This document shows positions 8,342 through 17,178 of a DNA stretch of 64,000 bases, one piece after another. How positions within the stretch are numbered: position 1 is the stretch's first letter; each line of letters starts with the position of its first letter. A model generated the notes under the pieces. That model had not been told where the DNA came from and ran no database searches. It saw only the letters and a list, made by a program, of their open reading frames with translations. This stretch comes from Nostoc foliaceum FACHB-393 (GTDB lineage: Bacteria > Cyanobacteriota > Cyanobacteriia > Cyanobacteriales > Nostocaceae). Location: the NCBI RefSeq assembly GCF_014698505.1, contig NZ_JACJTD010000009.1, forward strand, positions 62,001-126,000, written 5' to 3'. The position numbers were made by a program, and so were the translations under genes.

Positions 8342-11300
8342 ATGCCAAATCCTAGCGTAGCAAGTTTACTAGAGCAAGGACATAACCAACTGGATCGGGG
8401 AGAGTATCAAGCAGCTTTACAGATTTTTCAGCAAGCTGCTGTACTGGAACCGGAAAACCCCCAAGTAAGTTATGGGTTGGGTGTAACTTTTGATCTTCTG
8501 GAAGAATACCACGAGTCCATTGGATACCTGAACCAAGCTTTGGAAATTAAGCCAAATTACATCTTGGCGCTAGTAAGGCGAGGATTGGCTTACCAAGAAA
8601 TTGACCAAGCGCAGCAAGCACAAGCAGATTTTGAGCGAGCAATCGCACTTACCCCCCAAGATTCAGAAGACTGGCGAGGTAGAGGAATTGCATTAAAGGA
8701 ATTACAACGCTACGAAGAAGCTGTTGCATCCTACGACCAAGCACTGACAATTAAACCAGACTTGTATTTGGCTTGGAACTTGCGGGGGATTGCGCTGGGG
8801 TTTTTGAAACGCTACGAAGAAGCTGTTGCATCTTTTGACCAAGCACTGAAAATTAAACCAGACTTATATTTGGCTGGGAACAACCGAGGGATTGCCCTGT
8901 GGGCTTTGGAACGCTACAAAGAAGCTATTGCATCTTTTGACCAAGCACTAAAAATTAAACCAAATAACGATGAGGCTTGGTACATCCGGGGGATTGTGCT
9001 GGGGAGTTTGGGACACTACGAACAAGCGCTTGCATCTTACGACCAAGCACTGAAAATTAAACCAGATAAGCATGAAGCTTGGCTTTACCGGGGAATGGCG
9101 CTGGAGTCTTTGAAACGCTACAAAGAAGCTGTTGCAGCTTACGACCAAGCACTGAAAATTAAACCAGATAAGCATGAAGCTTGGCTTTACCGGGGAATGG
9201 CGCTGGAGTCTTTGAAACGCTACGAAGAAGCTGTTGCATCTTACGACCAAGCACTGAAATTTAAACCAGACTACGATTCGGCTTGGAACTCCCGGGGGAT
9301 TGTGCTGGGGTTTTTGGAACGCTACGAAGAAGCTGTTGCATCTTACGACCAAGCACTGAAGTTTAAACCAGACTACGATTTGGCTTGGAACTCCCGGGGG
9401 AATGCGCTGCTGAATTTGAAACGCTACGAAGAAGCTGTTGCATCTTTCGATCAAGCATTGAAATTTAAACCAGATGACGATTCGGCTTGGAACTTACGGG
9501 GGATTGCGCTTTTGGTTTTGGGACGCTTTGAAAAAGCTGTTGCATCTTTTGACCAAGTACTGAAATTTAAACCAGACGACGATTCGGCTTGGAACTTACG
9601 GGGGAATGCGCTTTTGGTTTTGGAACGCTACGAAGAAGCTGTTGCATCTTACGACCAAGTACTGAAATTTAAACCAGACGACGATTCGACTTGGTACTCC
9701 CGGGGGAATGCGCTTTTGGTTTTGGAACGCTACGAAGAAGCGATTGCATCTTTCGACCAAGCACTGAAATTTAAACCAGATAACGATTTGGCTTGGAACT
9801 TCCGGGGGAATGCGCTGCTGAATTTGGAACGCTACGAAGAAGCGATTGCATCTTTCGACCAAGCACTGAAATTTAAACCAGGCTACGATTCGGCTTGGAA
9901 CTTCTGGGGAAATGCGCTTTTGGTTTTGGAACGCCACAAAGAAACTGTTGCATCTTTTTTCTACCAAGCACTGAAAATTCAACCAGACTACGACTCGGCT
10001 TGGTACTTACGGGGGAATGCGCTGCTGAATTTGGAACGCTACGAAGAAGCGATTGCATCTTTCGACCAAGTACTGAAAGGTCTGGCTTGGAACTTCCGGG
10101 GGCTAGCGCTCTCGCGTTTGGAACGCCACGAAGAAGCTGTTGCATCTTTTGACCAAGCACTGAAAATTAATCTAAATAACGATGAGGCTTGGTGCTACCG
10201 GGGGATGGTGCTGGACTCTTTGGAACGCCACGAAGAAGCTGTTGCATCTTTTGACCAAGCACTGAAATTTAAACCAGATAACGATTTGGCTTGGTACTCG
10301 CGGGGGATTGTGCTTTCGGTCTTGGAACGCTACGAAGAAGCTGTTGCATCCTACGACAAAGCTATTAAATTCAAGCCAGATAAGCATGAAGCTTTGGTTA
10401 ACAAAGGAAATGTACTCGTTAAGTTAAAGCGAGATACAGAAGCCATTGAATTTTATAATCGCGCTCTTAACTGTATAGATCCTCAGTGGTGGGAAGCTTG
10501 GAATAAAAATCAGAGTTTAGCAAACATATATGCTCTAAGTAAGGAAGCTGCTGTAAAAACTTTGGTTGACGGTATAAATACCGTACATATACTAACACCT
10601 GATGATCAAGGGAGTAGCAGCAAATCGCATCTTGAAACATGGAAAAAGTTGCAAGATTACATGATGCAACAACCACGTTTTTTCTCAGATTTATCTGAAG
10701 CAAAAAAAAGCTATGAAGAAGCCCTTGAGTTCCTGACGTTTGATAAGTATCCAGAGCAACACTTGCAATTCTTGCAAGAATTGCTGAAAGTATATTCATC
10801 GGATAACCCTGAAGAATTCCAGAAAAATTTGGAGAAAGGGACTCAGCAGTTAGAAAAATTGCTGAGAGAACCCAAATCAGAGCAAGAGAGAATAAAGCTA
10901 GACAGCAAATTAGCGGCTTTTAATCAAATGCGGGTAGATATCCTTGCACAGTCAAAAGTTACAGAGAAACACATAGAAGCTTTAGAAACAGCAGAGATAC
11001 GCAAGAATATTTGCCTTGCTTGGCTGAAGGAAGGGTCAATTTATCAACCGCCTACCGAGTTTGACTTTGAACAGACAAAAAAACTACTTAATTCCAAAAC
11101 TGCGGCAATTTACTGGCATCTCAGCCCTATTGCTATCACTACTTTCATTATCAAACATAATGAACCCCTAAAAATCCTGTCACCACAATTACCAAGGGAA
11201 TTACAAAACGGAGGCTATAGCCCTTATTTTTATCAGCTTCGGCGTTTTGAAAGCTGGATGCAGCAATGGAAAAAGTCTTATGAGGATTACTGTAAAGTTT

Positions 11301-12322
11301 CTTACACAAATAAAGAAACGACTCCTTGGCGGAAAAATATGAAATCCATGTTAGAAACTCTTGGTGAAATTCTAGAAATTAAGCGCATTGTTAAAGAAAA
11401 TCTCCAAGATGTTGATAACTTGATTCTCATTCCCCACCGGGAATTACACCTATTACCCCTAGATTACCTATTTAAAGATAAGGATAAAGATTTTATCATT
11501 ACTTACTTACCAAGTTTTCAGATTGGCTTGCAGTTATTGGAATCAATATCAAACAACGAAAATACTGATAGCCCAAAACTTGTGAATATAGAAATGCCTT
11601 TAAATAATCTTTCCAATAACTTGCCCTTTACAGAAATTCAATCTGCTGCAATTTACCATTTATATCCTGAGTATGGTAAATTGCAAGACCCACTTCAAAC
11701 AAAAACTAACTTGATCAAAGCTTTAGGAGAGTATGAAGGTTACTTTCACTTTACAGGACATGGGTATCACATTTTAGAAAACCCAAGAGAATCAGCTTTG
11801 GCGTTAGCAAACGCCGAGAAATTGACTTTGGGTGACATTTTTGAGTGTCTAGAATTAGACTTACGAAAGTATCACCTAATTTGTCTTTCTGCTTGCGAAA
11901 CTGGGGTCACTAGCCAGAAATTCAGCAAAGAGAGGATAATCGATGAATATATTGGTTTAGTAAGTGGGTTTCTTGCTAAGGGAGCAAACCACGTTGTTAG
12001 TACCCTGTGGAGAGTCGATGAACGTTCCACTGCTTTACTCATAATTAGATTTTACCAGTTACTCAAGCAAAGACAAACACCTACCATAGCACTGAGACAA
12101 GCAAAAGATTGGCTACGTCAGTTAACCTATATAGATTTAGCTAAGTGGTATAGAGACTTAGCCAATAAATTAAATGAACCCCAATTGAAAGAGTATCTGA
12201 AAACAGAAGCGGAAATTATTGAAAATGACACAAAGAATAAGGAATCTACCGAATTTCCCTATGCTCATCCTTATTATTCGGCTGGCTTTATTTTGACTGG
12301 TAAACCAAGTACAACAAGGTAA
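8342..12322 (+). CDS. TPR-CHAT caspase-like protease/sensor
   Basis: A 1326-residue protein. Residues 1-715 hold about 21 tetratricopeptide units of 34 residues (typical unit EAWLYRGMALESLKRYEEAV). Residues 715-1000 are a helical linker. The C-terminal third is a CHAT domain (caspase fold) with the expected dyad: His1140 in HFTGHGYH and Cys1185 in LSACETG. TPR-CHAT proteins are known or suspected proteases in cell-death and conflict pathways and, as HetF, in heterocyst formation. Several TPR units are near-identical at DNA level; unit 17 is shortened (ends QVLKG) and unit 16 has one extra residue. It heads a three-gene rightward unit whose third product has membrane segments, a likely effector or target. 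Domain call strong; biological role inferred. Confidence 0.92.
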   Translation: MPNPSVASLLEQGHNQLDRGEYQAALQIFQQAAVLEPENPQVSYGLGVTFDLLEEYHESIGYLNQALEIKPNYILALVRRGLAYQEIDQAQQAQADFERAIALTPQDSEDWRGRGIALKELQRYEEAVASYDQALTIKPDLYLAWNLRGIALGFLKRYEEAVASFDQALKIKPDLYLAGNNRGIALWALERYKEAIASFDQALKIKPNNDEAWYIRGIVLGSLGHYEQALASYDQALKIKPDKHEAWLYRGMALESLKRYKEAVAAYDQALKIKPDKHEAWLYRGMALESLKRYEEAVASYDQALKFKPDYDSAWNSRGIVLGFLERYEEAVASYDQALKFKPDYDLAWNSRGNALLNLKRYEEAVASFDQALKFKPDDDSAWNLRGIALLVLGRFEKAVASFDQVLKFKPDDDSAWNLRGNALLVLERYEEAVASYDQVLKFKPDDDSTWYSRGNALLVLERYEEAIASFDQALKFKPDNDLAWNFRGNALLNLERYEEAIASFDQALKFKPGYDSAWNFWGNALLVLERHKETVASFFYQALKIQPDYDSAWYLRGNALLNLERYEEAIASFDQVLKGLAWNFRGLALSRLERHEEAVASFDQALKINLNNDEAWCYRGMVLDSLERHEEAVASFDQALKFKPDNDLAWYSRGIVLSVLERYEEAVASYDKAIKFKPDKHEALVNKGNVLVKLKRDTEAIEFYNRALNCIDPQWWEAWNKNQSLANIYALSKEAAVKTLVDGINTVHILTPDDQGSSSKSHLETWKKLQDYMMQQPRFFSDLSEAKKSYEEALEFLTFDKYPEQHLQFLQELLKVYSSDNPEEFQKNLEKGTQQLEKLLREPKSEQERIKLDSKLAAFNQMRVDILAQSKVTEKHIEALETAEIRKNICLAWLKEGSIYQPPTEFDFEQTKKLLNSKTAAIYWHLSPIAITTFIIKHNEPLKILSPQLPRELQNGGYSPYFYQLRRFESWMQQWKKSYEDYCKVSYTNKETTPWRKNMKSMLETLGEILEIKRIVKENLQDVDNLILIPHRELHLLPLDYLFKDKDKDFIITYLPSFQIGLQLLESISNNENTDSPKLVNIEMPLNNLSNNLPFTEIQSAAIYHLYPEYGKLQDPLQTKTNLIKALGEYEGYFHFTGHGYHILENPRESALALANAEKLTLGDIFECLELDLRKYHLICLSACETGVTSQKFSKERIIDEYIGLVSGFLAKGANHVVSTLWRVDERSTALLIIRFYQLLKQRQTPTIALRQAKDWLRQLTYIDLAKWYRDLANKLNEPQLKEYLKTEAEIIENDTKNKESTEFPYAHPYYSAGFILTGKPSTTR

Positions 12323-12404
12323 AATGAGCCAGTTCGTTGGAAAGCCAGCGCTTTTTACCTATTTTAGGTGTTAGCTTTATTTCCTTTACCCCCTATTCCA
12401 TCCT

Positions 12405-12791
12405 ATGCTTAACCAACCACAAACAGTCACCCTCAGCGCCTTTTTAACAGCTTTGGTAGAATTAGATTCTTCTTTACCAACAGCTTTACAGCACGAAATC
12501 AATGAAGTTGGTGAAATGCTTGCAAACGCACAAAAGGATGATGCTCTTAACCGCTTAATAGAATTGGCAGAAAACGACTGTCTTCAGGTGTCTTACCGTA
12601 ATGCGCGAATGAATATTCAGACGCAATATACAACTCAAGAACTCAACAAATTCGATAAACCCAGTCAGCAGAATCAACCCCCAATACCCGAAGAACATCT
12701 TAGCAATATTGCGATCGCCATTCTTCAAGCTCCTGATTCTAGCGTTGAAGCTAAGAAGCACAAATCAGAAATTATCCCACAAAATTCTTAA
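12405..12791 (+). CDS. Small partner protein of the TPR-CHAT unit, family unknown
   Basis: A 128-residue acidic protein, not recognised. The N-terminal half looks helical (VTLSAFLTALVELDSSLP ... HEINEVGEMLANAQKDDALNRLIELAEND); the C-terminal half is Gln/Pro/Ser-rich and probably flexible, with a second hydrophobic helix (LSNIAIAILQAP). There are no cysteines of note, signal peptide or membrane segment. It starts 82 bp after the CHAT gene, and its stop overlaps the next start (TAATG, 1 bp), so translation is probably coupled to the membrane protein. An adaptor or inhibitor between protease and effector is possible; that is inference. Confidence 0.7.
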   Translation: MLNQPQTVTLSAFLTALVELDSSLPTALQHEINEVGEMLANAQKDDALNRLIELAENDCLQVSYRNARMNIQTQYTTQELNKFDKPSQQNQPPIPEEHLSNIAIAILQAPDSSVEAKKHKSEIIPQNS

Positions 12792-14113
12792 TGTGTAAAA
12801 TAGAGTATCCCACCCTAGACTTATTCATTTATAATCTTGCAGATGATTCAAGTAATACGCAAGATTATTGGTCAAAGCTTGCAGAACAACTTAAACAAAA
12901 GGGATTCTCAACTAAAACCAACGACGAAGATCGACAACGCTTTGATTTTTGGAACACAATTTCAACTGCTGTTGATGGTTCTTACAGTCTAGCGAATTTT
13001 GATGATACTAACTGCCTACGCTATAGCTGCTCTGTGGATCAGCAAGTTGAATTATCTAATATTGAGCAGACGTTAACTCAAATCAAAGATTTAGCCCTTT
13101 TACCAAAAATTGGACATTTAGCACCTGGAAGACTTTCAGAAAATGGCTACTTAGGGCAAACTTGGATGATATCAGGCTGGACAGTCCCAGCTAATAACCC
13201 AATTTCTGAAGAAAACGCTCATCAAGCTTACAAAGCCATAATTCCACAAGGACACCAACATCAAAACTTAGGAGAATTTTTAGGCGCTACAGTCTATGAA
13301 ATGTGGCGTGGTGAAGGGCGTTGGGACAAAATTGAAAAAGACAGTCATGTAATAGTTGTTTTCTATCCCGATCAAGATAAATTTATAGAAGCTAGTAAAT
13401 CTTCTAATTCATGGAGATACCTATTTTACTGTAGACATAAAATCCTTTGGGCTTATGAACAGGGACGGGAACTAAAATTAAGGCTGTTGGAGAAATATAA
13501 GCATAGTTTAATAAACCAGAAGAATTTAGAAAGTTTATCAACCAAAGGATTGCAAGAGCTAAAAAGCGAATTGCAAAAAAACATTAATACTATATTTAAT
13601 TACGTCCAAGATATAAACCTCCTGCAAACTCAACAGCACACAGTTGAAGTTAATGAGCGTAACTATGAAAAAGAGTGTGAAAAAAATTTTACAACCGAGA
13701 AATTTTTAGAAGAATTCAGCAAGATAGTCAAAGACAAATATCGGGTACAATTAGAAAAAGACTATCTCGGTCTAAATCCAGGATTAGCAATATTAGAAAA
13801 CTTGACCGCTACAATTCGCGGAATGGTGGAGATAAAGCAAGCAGAGTTGGAGGAACAGCAAACACAGCGTGATCGCAACCTCAACACTAATATTGCTATT
13901 GTAGGTATTGGACTAGCAACAAGCCAAATTGCATCCTCTGTCATTATCGCTCAACAAGAGCCACCCAAAAACATCCTATTCTACCAAACACAAGCTTTTT
14001 GGTACAGTATTGGCACAGGTGCAATCGCCAGCTTTGTTTTCTGGATTTTTTTAACCAAAATCTACCCTGGCATCATTAGTTATATTCAGCAGTGTAAAAC
14101 TAGGAATTTTTAG
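12791..14113 (+). CDS. Two-TM membrane protein, putative effector of the TPR-CHAT unit
   Basis: A 440-residue protein of unrecognised family. Residues 1-230 form a soluble domain with conserved-looking aromatic motifs (LGQTWMISGW, TVYEMWRGEGRW, HVIVVFYPDQ). Residues about 240-365 are strongly helical/coiled coil (LQELKSELQKNI, VEIKQAELEEQQTQRDRN). Two hydrophobic segments close the protein: about 366-387 and 403-425, with a short loop and a basic tail, a layout reminiscent of CorA-like or pore-forming two-helix anchors. Its ATG overlaps the stop of the 128-residue gene. A membrane-acting effector released or cut by the CHAT protease is a reasonable hypothesis; no enzymatic motif was found. 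Confidence 0.75.
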   Translation: MCKIEYPTLDLFIYNLADDSSNTQDYWSKLAEQLKQKGFSTKTNDEDRQRFDFWNTISTAVDGSYSLANFDDTNCLRYSCSVDQQVELSNIEQTLTQIKDLALLPKIGHLAPGRLSENGYLGQTWMISGWTVPANNPISEENAHQAYKAIIPQGHQHQNLGEFLGATVYEMWRGEGRWDKIEKDSHVIVVFYPDQDKFIEASKSSNSWRYLFYCRHKILWAYEQGRELKLRLLEKYKHSLINQKNLESLSTKGLQELKSELQKNINTIFNYVQDINLLQTQQHTVEVNERNYEKECEKNFTTEKFLEEFSKIVKDKYRVQLEKDYLGLNPGLAILENLTATIRGMVEIKQAELEEQQTQRDRNLNTNIAIVGIGLATSQIASSVIIAQQEPPKNILFYQTQAFWYSIGTGAIASFVFWIFLTKIYPGIISYIQQCKTRNF

Positions 14114-14135
14114 AAGATAATCTTCCTTGTGTAAT

Positions 14136-14179
14136 GCGATCGCGCCAACGATCTAATAACTCAGGGCTGGCGCGATCGC
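14136..14179. repeat. HIP1-bearing inverted repeat between operon and pip
   Basis: GCGATCGCGCCA (14136-14147) and TGGCGCGATCGC (14168-14179) are perfect 12-bp arms with a 20-base loop, just after the stop at 14113. It can act as a transcription barrier, although no T-run follows. Confidence 0.5.
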
Positions 14180-14209
14180 TATGACTACATTGCTGCTAAA
14201 ATATCCAAA

Positions 14210-15157
14210 ATGCGAGAACTTTACCCAGCGATCGAGCCTTACTTAGAAGGTAGTTTAAAGGTTTCCAACCTTCATACCATTCATTTTGAAGAGTCAGGTA
14301 ACCCCCAAGGTCAACCCATTGTTTTACTGCATGGGGGCCCTGGTGGTGGATGTCCACCTTTTTATCGGCAATATTTTCACCCAGAAAAATGGCGGTTGGT
14401 GATGTTTGACCAGCGCGGTTGTGGTCAAAGTACGCCCCATGCAGAATTACGAGAAAACACAACTTGGGATTTAGTCAGTGATATCGAAAAACTGCGCCAA
14501 CATTTAGGTATAGAAAAGTGGGCGGTCTTCGGTGGTAGTTGGGGTAGCACTTTATCATTAGCCTATAGTCAAACCCATCCCTCTCGCTGCACGGGGCTAA
14601 TTCTCCGTGGAATCTTCATGCTGAGGCAAAAAGAGTTGCGATGGTTCTACCAAGAAGGTGCTAGCTATATTTTTCCTGATGCTTGGGAAGAATATCTTAA
14701 ACCAATTGCGATCGCAGAACGTGATGATATGATCGCAGCATATTACAAACGCTTGACCAGTCCAAATTTAGAAATTCAATTAGCAGCAGCGCGTGCTTGG
14801 TCAATTTGGGAAGCTAGTACTAGTAGACTTTTCTTAGACCCAGAACTCATGCAAAAGTTTGGCGAGAGTGAATTTGCTTCAGCTTTCGCCCGCATTGAAT
14901 GCCATTACTTTATGAATAAGGGATTTCTTGAAACAGAAGATCAATTACTCCAAAATGTAGACCGCATCCGCCACATTCCGGCTGTAATTGTTCAGGGACG
15001 CTACGATGTAGTTTGCCCGATGATATCAGCTTGGGAACTACATCGGGCTTGGCCAGAAGCAGAATTTATTGTGGTTCCTGATGCCGGGCATTCGATGAGT
15101 GAGCCAGGAATCCGCAGTGCCTTGATTGAGGCAACAGATAATATTAAATTCGGTTAA
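14210..15157 (+). CDS. pip: Prolyl aminopeptidase (proline iminopeptidase)
   Basis: Cytosolic alpha/beta-hydrolase that removes N-terminal proline from peptides (peptidase family S33), 315 residues, normal length. It has the oxyanion motif HGGPGGG (41-47), DQRGCGQS, nucleophile Ser110 in GGSWGS, catalytic Asp in GRYDVVCP and His in DAGHSMSEPG near the C-terminus. The start MRELYPAIEPY is the usual one for the family. It stands alone between a hairpin and a convergent Nudix gene. Identification is secure; no unusual feature. Confidence 0.93.
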   Translation: MRELYPAIEPYLEGSLKVSNLHTIHFEESGNPQGQPIVLLHGGPGGGCPPFYRQYFHPEKWRLVMFDQRGCGQSTPHAELRENTTWDLVSDIEKLRQHLGIEKWAVFGGSWGSTLSLAYSQTHPSRCTGLILRGIFMLRQKELRWFYQEGASYIFPDAWEEYLKPIAIAERDDMIAAYYKRLTSPNLEIQLAAARAWSIWEASTSRLFLDPELMQKFGESEFASAFARIECHYFMNKGFLETEDQLLQNVDRIRHIPAVIVQGRYDVVCPMISAWELHRAWPEAEFIVVPDAGHSMSEPGIRSALIEATDNIKFG

Positions 15158-15201
15158 ATACTTAGCCTGCTAAGAGGATGAATGTGTATTTCTATGTCTG
15201 A

Positions 15202-15639
15202 CTAACATCGAAATGCACAAAATTGAGATTTAACCTGGAAAAAACCTTTAAGGATTCGTTTGAGTGAATTAAACTTAACTCGCCTGATAGCTTTAGTCAC
15301 TTCTACCCACTGGCGTTTTCTTTTGCTTGCTTCTGGATAATCTTCACTTAACATTTCTACTGGTAACAAATACATCTTTACCCGGTATACTTTGCCTCGT
15401 TTGCGGTACTTATAAGTTCCCAGTTTATTGCCGTCTACCTGTCCAATCACCCCTGCTTCTTCCCACGCCTCTTTGGCTGCTGAAGCGGGTGGACTCATGC
15501 CATTAGGAATATCTCCTTTCGGAATTACCCAGTGTTGAAAGTTACGGGTTGTGATTAGCAAGATTTCGACTTTGCCATTGTTCACTCTATAAGGAATCAC
15601 ACCAGATTGTTTAAACACTTTGCTTACTTTTCGACTCAT
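15202..15639 (-). CDS. Nudix hydrolase
   Basis: A 145-residue Nudix-fold pyrophosphohydrolase. The Nudix box runs from PKGDIPNGMSPPASAAKEAW to EEAGV, with Lys in place of the usual Arg before the glutamates (KEAWEEAG). The context SGVIPYR...ILLITTR...WVIPKG resembles diphosphoinositol-polyphosphate or diadenosine-polyphosphate hydrolases, but substrate cannot be told from sequence. It ends in a basic tail (RRVKFNSLKRILKGF). It is convergent with pip and monocistronic. Confidence 0.88.
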   Translation of the reverse strand: MSRKVSKVFKQSGVIPYRVNNGKVEILLITTRNFQHWVIPKGDIPNGMSPPASAAKEAWEEAGVIGQVDGNKLGTYKYRKRGKVYRVKMYLLPVEMLSEDYPEASKRKRQWVEVTKAIRRVKFNSLKRILKGFFQVKSQFCAFRC

Positions 15640-16045
15640 CTAATTTGCATCCTGTAGGCCTAGCTTTTTTGTACAATGTTTACTTCAAAAAGTCGAGAGC
15701 TGATACCGGATAAATTTTAGTTAACTTCAGGTTATGAAAAGGTTAAAAAATTTTTGCCCATAAGTAAGAGTTAATTATTGAAAATTTTTGATTGTTTAAA
15801 TACGGCCGCACATCTATGCACCCCACTATGTGTTGCAATAAGACGCGTAGTAGTGAGTCAGGCTCACTCTACGAGAACATCTGCAAACCCGCAGGGTATG
15901 AGAATGGCTAGGTTTGTAACTTTACAAATATAAAATCAACTGCTGTAAAATGTGTATTCCTGATGACTGATTGACAAATGCAGCACTATTAAAAACATCA
16001 GATACTCTGTCTGGCTTAATGCCAGAATATCTGCCACCAATCTAA
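15640..16045. other. Intergenic, no gene seen
   Basis: About 400 bp of AT-rich sequence between the Nudix start and the RNA methyltransferase stop. I see no coding pattern, strong hairpin or repeat array. It presumably contains the Nudix promoter. Confidence 0.5.
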
Positions 16046-17017
16046 CTAACTTGACTTTTTCATATTTTGATAGATATACAACGAAGATATTGTATTTAAA
16101 TCTACTTCTTTAGGTTCATCTTCATCGTCATTGGTATTTTTAAACAATACTGTAAATGCACCAGCACCTAACCTATCCTGAGGAAACATTCGATAACAAG
16201 CTATCGTAGTTAAATGCGACTGATATTTAGCTAAATTACTAATTTCCATCGCCTGAAAGTGGGGAAAACGTTCCAAAAACCATTCACAGACTTGCTCATT
16301 TTCTTCGGGTGAATATGTGCAAGTCATATAAGCAAGATAGCCTTGTGGTGAAACAACTTTAGCGGAGTTAGCTATAATACGTTTTTGTCTATTTGCACTT
16401 TTATTAATAGCAGTCGGGTGAAAACAACCGGGCGCTTTTTCAGCTTTAGCAAGTAAAGATTGTCCAGTACAAGGAGCATCTACTATTACTAAATTGCTAG
16501 AGCCAGTAAACATTTCAGCGAATATACTCGAATCTCTATTAACCACTGCACTAGGGCTGATCTGGCAACGCTTCAAATTAGAAATTAGCATTCCCAGACG
16601 TTTGCCAATTACTTCGTTACTGATGAGTAAGTCAGGTTGTAAAGCTTTCCAAGCGAACATACTTTTACCTCCTGGTGCAGCACACATATCAAAAATTAAA
16701 CTTACTGGCACAGGAATAGCTAACAAAGTAGTAGCTGCAAACACCGAAGAAAAATCTAAACAATAAAAATATCCTTGTTGATGCAAGGAATGCTGACCGG
16801 GTTTTTCTCCCAAGCACAAACGGTCAGTAAATTTTGGTTGCCAATCGGTTGGTGTTTCTACTGCCAAAGGCGAAACATTGGGCTTTTCTTGACACCAAAG
16901 AATACTAGGTGAAAAAGGCTGAGGATTGATCAATGCCTCGATAAATTTTTCTTGTTCATCTAAATTAGTGAACAAACGCCGCGAGACTTTAAGTAATAAA
17001 TTAGAAGGTTTTTCCAT
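16046..17017 (-). CDS. RsmB/NOP-family RNA cytosine-C5 methyltransferase
   Basis: A 323-residue SAM-dependent enzyme that methylates cytosine in rRNA or tRNA. Visible motifs: SAM-binding FDMCAAPGGKS (motif I), VDAPCTGQ (motif IV, with the releasing Cys; most members have PCSG), and catalytic Cys in MTCTYSPEENE (motif VI). The N-terminal extension is short, so the NusB-like domain of RsmB is missing; it is nearer to the compact NSUN/YebU type. ATG 17017 follows heptameric repeats, and no neighbour is co-oriented. Family sure, target RNA unknown. Confidence 0.88.
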   Translation of the reverse strand: MEKPSNLLLKVSRRLFTNLDEQEKFIEALINPQPFSPSILWCQEKPNVSPLAVETPTDWQPKFTDRLCLGEKPGQHSLHQQGYFYCLDFSSVFAATTLLAIPVPVSLIFDMCAAPGGKSMFAWKALQPDLLISNEVIGKRLGMLISNLKRCQISPSAVVNRDSSIFAEMFTGSSNLVIVDAPCTGQSLLAKAEKAPGCFHPTAINKSANRQKRIIANSAKVVSPQGYLAYMTCTYSPEENEQVCEWFLERFPHFQAMEISNLAKYQSHLTTIACYRMFPQDRLGAGAFTVLFKNTNDDEDEPKEVDLNTISSLYIYQNMKKSS

Positions 17018-17020
17018 GTA

Positions 17021-17046
17021 AATTACGAATTACGAATTACGAATTA
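17021..17046. repeat. Short tandem heptamer repeat
   Basis: aattacg is repeated three times, then aattag, directly upstream of the methyltransferase start. Such heptameric STRRs are common in heterocystous cyanobacteria. Confidence 0.7.
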
Positions 17047-17178
17047 GGTTGTATCAGAATCAAAATAAAACTGTTACACAAGAACAATGTAATTAAGGCT
17101 TTTGGCTTCATACTCAAAATATAATGACCGCCATTCAGAACGCAATGGCCAAGCTACCCCACTGCACCGGAGAAGGTC

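Noticed and set aside
8948..10387. Several ORFs of 70-170 codons on the minus strand inside the TPR gene
   Set aside because: They are mirror images of the 102-bp TPR repeats, repeating CNSFFVAFQ-type strings; the plus-strand TPR-CHAT reading is clearly the real one.
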